Source: an uncultured Ruminococcus sp. (GTDB taxonomy: Bacteria; Bacillota; Clostridia; Oscillospirales; Acutalibacteraceae). Taken from it: a DNA stretch of 48,761 nt. Positions 44,424 through 48,761 of this stretch are shown one piece after another. Every line of letters begins with the position of its first letter. The stretch's first letter is position 1. The notes below the pieces were generated by a model, which was not told where the DNA came from, made no database searches, and saw nothing but the letters and a program-made list of their open reading frames with translations. Position numbers and translations under genes: made by a program. The stretch is taken from assembly GCA_902785425.1 (NCBI GenBank), contig CACZYP010000028.1:1-48761 (forward strand), written 5' to 3'.

Positions 44424-44894
44424 TTGGCTCAGGCTAAGGAAAATACAAAAACGATCGCACTGAATAAGAAAGCTCGTCACGAATATTTCGTTCTGGAGAG
44501 CTTTGAGGCAGGCATCGAACTGTGTGGTACGGAGGTAAAGTCTGTGCGTGCAGGAAAGGTAAATCTCAAGGACAGCTGGTGCTCTATAGTAGGCGGCGAA
44601 CTGTTTGTAAACGGTATGCACATAAGCCCGTATGAGCAGGGGAATATTTTTAATAAAGATCCTCTGCGTGTCCGCAGACTTCTGATGCACAAGCGTGAGA
44701 TAATGCGTCTTTACGGACAGCTTAAGCAGGACGGTATCTCGATCATACCGCTTTCGCTCTATTTCAAGGGCAGCCGTGTGAAGATATCGGTTGGTCTTTG
44801 CAAAGGTAAAAAGCTTTATGACAAGCGTGCCGATATGGCAGAGCGCAGTGCAAAGCGTGATATCGAGCGCACTATAAAAGAGCAAAACAGATAA
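44424..44894 (+). CDS. smpB: SsrA-binding protein SmpB
   Basis: 156-aa tmRNA partner that delivers charged tmRNA to stalled ribosomes. The OB-fold core carries [20 protein letters not shown] (about 15-34), the [14 protein letters not shown] motif and KDSW; the basic tail ([19 protein letters not shown]) is typical. The start is taken as TTG 44424, ten bases after GAAAGGGG; the GTG at 44415 is only one base from that site. Its RNA partner ssrA begins 110 bases after the stop, the common smpB-ssrA arrangement. Confidence 0.95.
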   Translation: MAQAKENTKTIALNKKARHEYFVLESFEAGIELCGTEVKSVRAGKVNLKDSWCSIVGGELFVNGMHISPYEQGNIFNKDPLRVRRLLMHKREIMRLYGQLKQDGISIIPLSLYFKGSRVKISVGLCKGKKLYDKRADMAERSAKRDIERTIKEQNR

Positions 44895-44930
44895 TGCTTT
44901 TAATTTGAGAATTGCAGAAAATGATAATTG

Positions 44931-45000
44931 TAAAAAAGCCGAGCGCAGCGAGGCTGACCGCATTTTTCCATTTTTCACTTTCAATTTTCAATTAAAATAC
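44931..45000. repeat. Partial repeat between smpB and ssrA
   Basis: AAGCCGAGCGCAGCGAGGCT is the reverse of the fourth hairpin type seen at 29510, followed by the right arm TTTTTCACTTTCAATTTTC. Confidence 0.6.
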
Positions 45001-45004
45001 ACTC

Positions 45005-45349
45005 GGGGGTGTAAAGGATTCGACGGGGATCGGGACCCGAGGTAAGCGAGCAGCGGTGCGGAACCGCTTTAAAAGCCGCAAACTTTAAAATTAAACGACA
45101 ACGATACAGTTGCCTTAGCAGCCTAAGTGCTGCTCGTCCTGCCTGAGAGTACTGCGGCTCGGGTAAGGGCGTCGATTAGCAGTGAACGCATTCAGGCACA
45201 CTCCTTTAACCTGTCTGTGTACTAAAGGATACTCAAAGGGATAGCCCGTCGTCGGGCGCTCCCCGAGGGGAATTTCAAATCGACGAATACGCTCGTAGAA
45301 AGCTTCGGCAAACGGTTTTCGGACAGGGGTTCGACTCCCCTCACCTCCA
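45005..45349 (+). ncRNA. ssrA: Transfer-messenger RNA
   Basis: 5' GGGGGTG (45005-45011) followed by TAAAGGATTCGACGGGG, and 3' GGTTCGACTCCCC then CACCTCC (45342-45348), which pairs with the 5' end in the alanyl acceptor stem. The terminal CCA is not encoded. The tag frame reads ...AAC GAC AAC GAT ACA GTT GCC TTA GCA GCC TAA (stop 45124-45126), so the tag ends NDNDTVALAA, a normal proteolysis signal; the resume codon is not fixed. Several pseudoknots follow (for example AAGGGATAGCCCGTCGTCGG). smpB lies just upstream. Confidence 0.95.
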
Positions 45350-45361
45350 CTCAACCATAAA

Positions 45362-45397
45362 GGAACGGTATTTTTGAAAGAATTGCCGTTCTTTTTT
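45362..45397 (+). terminator. Terminator of ssrA
   Basis: GAACGG and CCGTTC arms (45363-45391) followed by T6. Confidence 0.75.
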
Positions 45398-45488
45398 GTT
45401 TTGATAAATGTAAATACAGTACCGATAATTTTATCTTATTGAGAAATAATAATTGAAAAAAACGAGTCAGACTACGGGAGGTTCATAT

Positions 45489-45920
45489 ATGAATAATCAA
45501 ACGAGAAAGCTCTGTGCTTTGTTGTTGTGTATCGTGATAATTCTCACGCTTTGTGCCTGTGGCGGGAATGTAAAGAATGTTCATGTTGATACCGTTGAAT
45601 CCAAGATTTACTCCGAACAAGAAATAAACGATGCAATTCAAATTATAATCAGGGAGTTTGATCGCAATTGGAATGGGTGTACACTTATAAGTATTTCGTA
45701 TGCCGGAGACAAAGAAACACGATCTGAGAGTGAGCGTTATTCGGATACTTACGATATCTATGGAGCGGACGAACTAATTGTTTTAACGTCATCGTTTGAG
45801 GTTGACGAAACAGGAGGCGACGGTTCTCTTGATACAAACAGTACTTATAATGGTTGGAGTTGGATTCTTGTAAGAAGCAATGGAGGAACATGGAAACATG
45901 TCAGTCATGGATACGCATAA
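45489..45920 (+). CDS. Small lipoprotein of unknown function
   Basis: 143 aa. Signal sequence with lipobox LCAC (cysteine near residue 28), then a compact domain: a helix containing YSEQEINDAIQIIIREFD, a strand CTLISISYAG, and the C-terminal pattern WSWILVRSNGGTWKHVSHGY. This looks like a small exported alpha/beta domain, but I cannot name the family. GGGAGG (45476-45481) precedes ATG 45489. Codon use is richer in A and T (AAT, TAT, ACA, GTT) than in neighbouring housekeeping genes. The position directly after ssrA, a common integration site, makes recent acquisition possible. Confidence 0.72.
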   Translation: MNNQTRKLCALLLCIVIILTLCACGGNVKNVHVDTVESKIYSEQEINDAIQIIIREFDRNWNGCTLISISYAGDKETRSESERYSDTYDIYGADELIVLTSSFEVDETGGDGSLDTNSTYNGWSWILVRSNGGTWKHVSHGYA

Positions 45921-46007
45921 CAATTGTCTTTCACTTTCCGTTTTTTACTTGATTCCTTTTTGCTGTTTCCTATCAAAATGGTATACCATTTTCAAAACAA
46001 ATGGAAT

Positions 46008-46240
46008 TTAGGAAGTACTGATTAAATCGAGTGCCCATATTGCGCAGTCAGATTTGCGGACAGTGTCCGCAGACGGATATGTGTTACACACTTTGATTTA
46101 TGATAGCTTGCTCCGCACGCAAAAATTCTTTCAATTATGATTCTTTAAGTGCGTTCTGCAAGCGGGTGCATACCCGCCTGACGTATTTCAAGGGAGTTGA
46201 GTGCAATATGACAAAAAGATGCAAGCCAGTGGTTCCTTAG
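46008..46240 (+). repeat. MITE-like element with an internal extra segment
   Basis: Left end TTAGGAAGTACTGATTAAAT and right end CCAGTGGTTCCTTAG. Compared with the 40351 copy it carries about 72 extra bases after GATAGCTTG (GCGTTCTGCAAGCGGGTGC region) and lacks about 35 bases before the right end, so the small internal frame is lost. Confidence 0.75.
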
Positions 46241-46285
46241 TGTGGCGGCACAATTTGTTCTATGTTACGAATCTATAATTGCAGT

Positions 46286-46363
46286 CAAATAAAAAAGAGA
46301 ATAACGAATAGTTAGTACAGAAATGCTCCGAAAAGCACTGCTATAAACTATTCGTTATTCTCT
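46286..46363 (-). terminator. Long-stem terminator of the tRNA pair
   Basis: Perfect 18-bp arms AGAGAATAACGAATAGTT (46296-46313) and AACTATTCGTTATTCTCT (46346-46363). On the minus strand the hairpin runs into T6 and ATTT. Before it, GCCATGC/GCATGGC (about 46381-46397) makes another hairpin. Confidence 0.75.
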
Positions 46364-46402
46364 ATTTACTATTCTTTGAGCCATGCCTCAGCATGGCGTT
46401 CC

Positions 46403-46479
46403 TGGTGGAGACTACCGGAATCGAACCGATGACCTCTTGCATGTCAAGCAAGCACTCTAACCGGCTGAGCTAAGCCTCC
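46403..46479 (-). tRNA. tRNA-Val (anticodon GAC)
   Basis: Acceptor stem GGAGGCT / AGTCTCC, D-arm GCTCAGCCGGTTAGAGT, anticodon arm CTTGC-TTGACAT-GCAAG with GAC at the anticodon, T-arm with GGTTCGATTCC, and an encoded CCA. It reads GUC and GUU codons. It lies four bases after the tRNA-Pro on the same transcript. Confidence 0.96.
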
Positions 46480-46482
46480 GTA

Positions 46483-46558
46483 TGGTCGGAGTGAAGGGAC
46501 TTGAACCCCCGACATCCTGCTCCCAAAGCAGGCGCGCTACCAGCTGCGCTACACCCCG
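46483..46558 (-). tRNA. tRNA-Pro (anticodon TGG)
   Basis: Acceptor CGGGGTG / CACTCCG, anticodon arm CCTGC-TTTGGGA-GCAGG with TGG at the anticodon, T-arm GGGGGTTCAAGTCCC, encoded CCA. It is first in a two-tRNA transcript driven by the promoter at 46578-46606. Confidence 0.96.
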
Positions 46559-46577
46559 AAATTGCTTTAGCTTTATA

Positions 46578-46606
46578 ATTATACCGTAAGACCTTTGGTT
46601 TGTCAA
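46578..46606 (-). promoter_or_regulatory. Promoter of the tRNA-Pro/tRNA-Val transcript
   Basis: On the minus strand consensus TTGACA (46606-46601) and TATAAT (46583-46578) with a 17-base spacer. Confidence 0.92.
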
Positions 46607-46712
46607 TGTTTTCAAAACCCAATCTAAAAAAAATCTCAATAAAGTATGGAAATTAAAGAGCAGATGTATTATAATGTAAGAAACAAAACTATTACAACGG
46701 AGGGAATAATCT

Positions 46713-47249
46713 ATGAATATTTGGCATGACATAAGCGAAGACCGGATCTCGGCCGAGGATTTCGTCGCTTGCATCGAGATATCCAAGGGCAGCAAGCTCA
46801 AGTACGAGCTTGATAAGCAGACGGGAATGCTCATTCTCGATCGTATCCTTTATACATCTACCCATTATCCTGCAAATTACGGTTTTATACCGAGAACTTA
46901 CGCCGATGATAAAGACCCCCTCGACGTTCTTGTTGTCTGTTCGCAGCAGATAGAACCGCTCACGCTCGTTCGCTGCTACCCGATCGGCGTTATCAAGATG
47001 ATCGACAACGGCAGAAACGACGAGAAGATCATCGCCATACCGTTCAACGATCCTACATATAATGAGTATACCGATATCACACAGCTGCCGAAGCATATCT
47101 TTGATGAGATGTGCCACTTCTTCACCGTTTACAAAACACTTGAAAACAAAGAAACGGCTGTAGACGAAGTTCAGGACAGGGCTGCGGCTGTAGCGATAAT
47201 AGACAAAACCATAGAGTCCTACAAAAAGGGCTTCTGCGGAAAGCTTTAA
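46713..47249 (+). CDS. ppa: Inorganic pyrophosphatase (family I)
   Basis: Hydrolyses pyrophosphate to drive biosynthesis; soluble, 178 aa. The signature DDKDPLDVLV (about 70-79) contains the metal-binding aspartates, and YGFIPRTY (about 56-63) and the K and Y residues near KLKYELDK complete the active site. ACGGAGGG-type site lies before ATG 46713. It may be cotranscribed with the small membrane protein that begins 21 bases after its stop. Confidence 0.94.
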   Translation: MNIWHDISEDRISAEDFVACIEISKGSKLKYELDKQTGMLILDRILYTSTHYPANYGFIPRTYADDKDPLDVLVVCSQQIEPLTLVRCYPIGVIKMIDNGRNDEKIIAIPFNDPTYNEYTDITQLPKHIFDEMCHFFTVYKTLENKETAVDEVQDRAAAVAIIDKTIESYKKGFCGKL

Positions 47250-47269
47250 AAAAGGAACATTAATATCAT

Positions 47270-47737
47270 ATGAGAATCATAGAATCAAAAAGATGCAGAA
47301 CGATCAGACGTGTTCTTATCGGCATGTTCGTTGCCTGTGCATTCTTCCTTTCGAGTACATTTGCAACGGCATATATCAATGTAGACGGCTCTGAGAAGCT
47401 TATATATATGACGGCGCTCAACCTTGCCTTTGGCAGCATGGGTGCAGATCATCCTGTATACAATAACCCTGTTTTCGGTATGACCTATATCATAATACCG
47501 GTAGTGGGATTTTTGTTCATGTGCTTTGACAGAAAATCGAATGTCAAAAATCTTGTCGGCATAATCTGCGGCATTTTGGGATGTTTATCTATAGCTTTTC
47601 CTATCGGAATGAACGGAGAGCTTGGACTGGGCTACGGTGCGCTTATCAGCATTCTTCTTTATCTGCTTATAACGCCGATCTCAGCAACGGCTGTTTTCAT
47701 GAAGATAGAAGATAACAGAAAAACGCTTGAAAACTGA
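47270..47737 (+). CDS. Small four-helix membrane protein of unknown function
   Basis: 155 aa. Hydrophobic segments at about 15-35, 71-84, 92-108 and 116-138 (for example IICGILGCLSIAFPIGMN) suggest four membrane passes with short loops and a basic N-terminus. No enzyme motif is seen. AAGGAA lies about 17 bases before the ATG, so translation may depend on coupling with ppa. The family is not recognised. Confidence 0.7.
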   Translation: MRIIESKRCRTIRRVLIGMFVACAFFLSSTFATAYINVDGSEKLIYMTALNLAFGSMGADHPVYNNPVFGMTYIIIPVVGFLFMCFDRKSNVKNLVGIICGILGCLSIAFPIGMNGELGLGYGALISILLYLLITPISATAVFMKIEDNRKTLEN

Positions 47738-47782
47738 GTATACCTTTGTTGATATTTTTCTTCTGTAATTCCTGAAATCTTA

Positions 47783-47811
47783 TTGACAAACGAGCGTCGG
47801 TATAGTATAAT
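47783..47811 (+). promoter_or_regulatory. Promoter of yceD-rpmF
   Basis: TTGACA (47783-47788) and TATAAT (47806-47811) with a 17-base spacer. Confidence 0.92.
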
Positions 47812-47868
47812 GGAATGCGGTATTTCAGGTGAAACGTTGGTTTCACGTATGTTTATTGAGGTGCGATT

Positions 47869-48366
47869 ATGCTTTGGGATCTGAAAAAAGTCTTCCTGAC
47901 AGAAGATGAAGTCCAATATGCCGAGTATGATATGGATCTTTCCGAGATGGAACTCAATGGCGGCGCACCGTTCAAAACACCCGTTAAGGTGAAGGCAAAA
48001 GCAGAAAACCGTGCAGGCGTCGTTGATCTGGCGGTCACGGTAAAGTTCGGTTACGCTGCGCCCTGCGACAGATGCGGTGAGGAAACCATAACCCCGTTTG
48101 AAAGCAGCTTTAAGCATACGGCAGTGCAGTCGCTCGTCGGTGAAAACGAAGACGACTACCTTGAAGCTCCCGATTTCACTCTTGATTTGGATGCGCCGGT
48201 CACGGCAGATATTCTCCTTTCGCTTCCCTCGAAGCATCTTTGCAAAGAGGACTGCAAAGGTCTTTGCCCGAAATGCGGCAAGAACCTCAACGAAGGCGAA
48301 TGCGGCTGTGATATGCGTGAAATAGACCCCCGTCTGGAGGTTCTCAAAAGTTTATTACAAGAATAA
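47869..48366 (+). CDS. yceD: YceD/DUF177 family protein (23S rRNA accumulation)
   Basis: 165 aa. The family is linked to 23S rRNA accumulation and commonly sits before rpmF, as here. The central CDRCGEE (about 65-71) and the C-terminal cysteine set CKEDCKGLCPKCGKNLN then CGCD (about 125-147) are the family's metal-binding-like motifs, and the protein ends DPRLEVLKSLL. TTGAGGTGCG before ATG 47869 provides the ribosome site. Confidence 0.93.
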   Translation: MLWDLKKVFLTEDEVQYAEYDMDLSEMELNGGAPFKTPVKVKAKAENRAGVVDLAVTVKFGYAAPCDRCGEETITPFESSFKHTAVQSLVGENEDDYLEAPDFTLDLDAPVTADILLSLPSKHLCKEDCKGLCPKCGKNLNEGECGCDMREIDPRLEVLKSLLQE

Positions 48367-48409
48367 CGCCCGAATAAACAGGGCGCAAACGAAATAGGAG
48401 GAAATTGAA

Positions 48410-48595
48410 ATGGCAGTACCTAAGAGAAAGTCATCGCACGCAAGAAAAATGAAGAGAAGAAGCAACGTTTGGAAGCTTCAGGCTCCCGCTCTTTCTAAGT
48501 GCCCCGAGTGCGGCGCATGGAAAGCACCTCACAAGGTTTGCACAACTTGCGGCAAGTACAACGGCAGAGAAGTGCTCGTTATTGCTGAGGACTAA
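48410..48595 (+). CDS. rpmF: 50S ribosomal protein L32
   Basis: 61 aa, normal length. The N-terminal MAVPKRKSSHARKMKRR is the family signature, and the zinc ribbon CPECG ... CTTCG (about 30-46) is of the four-cysteine form. AGGAGG precedes ATG 48410. Operon with yceD, ended by the terminator at 48609. Confidence 0.97.
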   Translation: MAVPKRKSSHARKMKRRSNVWKLQAPALSKCPECGAWKAPHKVCTTCGKYNGREVLVIAED

Positions 48596-48608
48596 TAACA
48601 ACTAAAAA

Positions 48609-48640
48609 AAGGGGGAAGCATATTCCCCCTTGTTTTTTTA
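48609..48640 (+). terminator. Terminator after rpmF
   Basis: GGGGGAA / TTCCCCC stem with A-rich 5' and T7 3' flanks; the A/T pairs extend the stem. Confidence 0.9.
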
Positions 48641-48661
48641 CCCGGAGAGCAGAGTGCGCTT

Positions 48662-48761
48662 TTAGGGAAGCACTGATTAAATCGAGTGCCCATATTGCGC
48701 CGTCAGATTTGCGGACAGTGTCCGCAGACAGATATGCATTACATACTTTGATTTATGATAG
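48662..48761 (+). repeat. 5' part of a MITE-like element, cut by the window edge
   Basis: TTAGGGAAGCACTGATTAAA and the internal hairpin GCGGACAGTGTCCGC match the copy at 40351-40546 nearly base for base through GATTTATGATAG, where the window ends. Confidence 0.78.

Noticed and set aside
45115-45354. Minus-strand frame within ssrA
   Set aside because: The region folds as tmRNA with matching acceptor ends and a tag frame; this frame is spurious.
45300-46250. Integrated element at the ssrA 3' end
   Set aside because: No integrase and no duplicated ssrA 3' sequence were found downstream; kept only as a weak possibility in the findings.

Overview
The window looks like a chromosomal segment of a starch-degrading gut Ruminococcus or a close relative (Oscillospiraceae, Clostridia). 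This is inferred from gene content: type I dockerins (paired DxDGDG calcium loops) on a secreted pullulanase and a GH25 lysozyme, CBM26-like starch-binding modules and MucBP-like repeats on extracellular GH13 enzymes, a THF riboswitch before folT, a leucine T-box before leuA, ribonuclease Y, and abundant palindromic intergenic repeats. No phage, integrase or plasmid gene is visible, and there is no CRISPR array. A MITE-like element is cut by both window edges.

Layout. 1-7.2 kb: two tandem paralogous pullulanases, one anchored by a C-terminal membrane helix and one carrying a dockerin inside its C-terminal beta domain. 7.5-8.4 kb: THF riboswitch and the folate transporter subunit FolT. 8.6-20.4 kb: branched-chain amino-acid biosynthesis (T-box, leuA, a small coupled unknown gene, leuCDB, ilvA, ridA, ilvB, ilvN, ilvD); ilvC and a transaminase are absent from the window. 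20.4-25.6 kb: a truncated acetyltransferase remnant, then mainly minus-strand genes: an S1-domain protein, three YcxB-like membrane paralogues (the middle one frameshifted) and rny. 26.3-29.5 kb: a gapA reading frame broken by an apparent 35-nt deletion, a small unknown minus-strand gene with a textbook promoter and operator-like palindrome, and the ComM/YifB ATPase. 29.8-32.0 kb: a Wzz / BY-kinase / PHP-phosphatase triad with no polysaccharide genes next to it. 32.6-38 kb: a secreted alpha-amylase, GpsA, a staphylococcal-nuclease-like lipoprotein and a leucine-rich-repeat lipoprotein. 38.3-44 kb: split transketolase, EF-P, a CD1247-like zinc-ribbon protein, an NYN nuclease-like protein and the dockerin GH25 lysozyme. 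44.4-48.6 kb: smpB and ssrA (trans-translation), a lipoprotein, tRNA-Pro and tRNA-Val, pyrophosphatase, a small membrane protein, yceD and rpmF.

How the genes work together. The three GH13 enzymes attack extracellular starch: two pullulanases debranch and an alpha-amylase cuts alpha-1,4 links. The dockerins imply docking on cohesin scaffoldins encoded elsewhere (amylosome logic). The leu/ilv block makes isoleucine, leucine and valine precursors, with RidA removing the reactive enamine made by IlvA. SmpB and tmRNA form the ribosome rescue pair.

The most unusual material is non-coding. Three families of interspersed repeats fill many intergenic gaps: (i) AATTGACAATT-armed elements that carry interchangeable hairpin cassettes, (ii) GC-rich multi-hairpin elements whose stems differ between copies by compensatory changes, and (iii) a MITE-like element of about 200 bp with 22-bp imperfect terminal inverted repeats and a possible 15-codon ORF. 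All calls come from reading the sequence; no database search was run.
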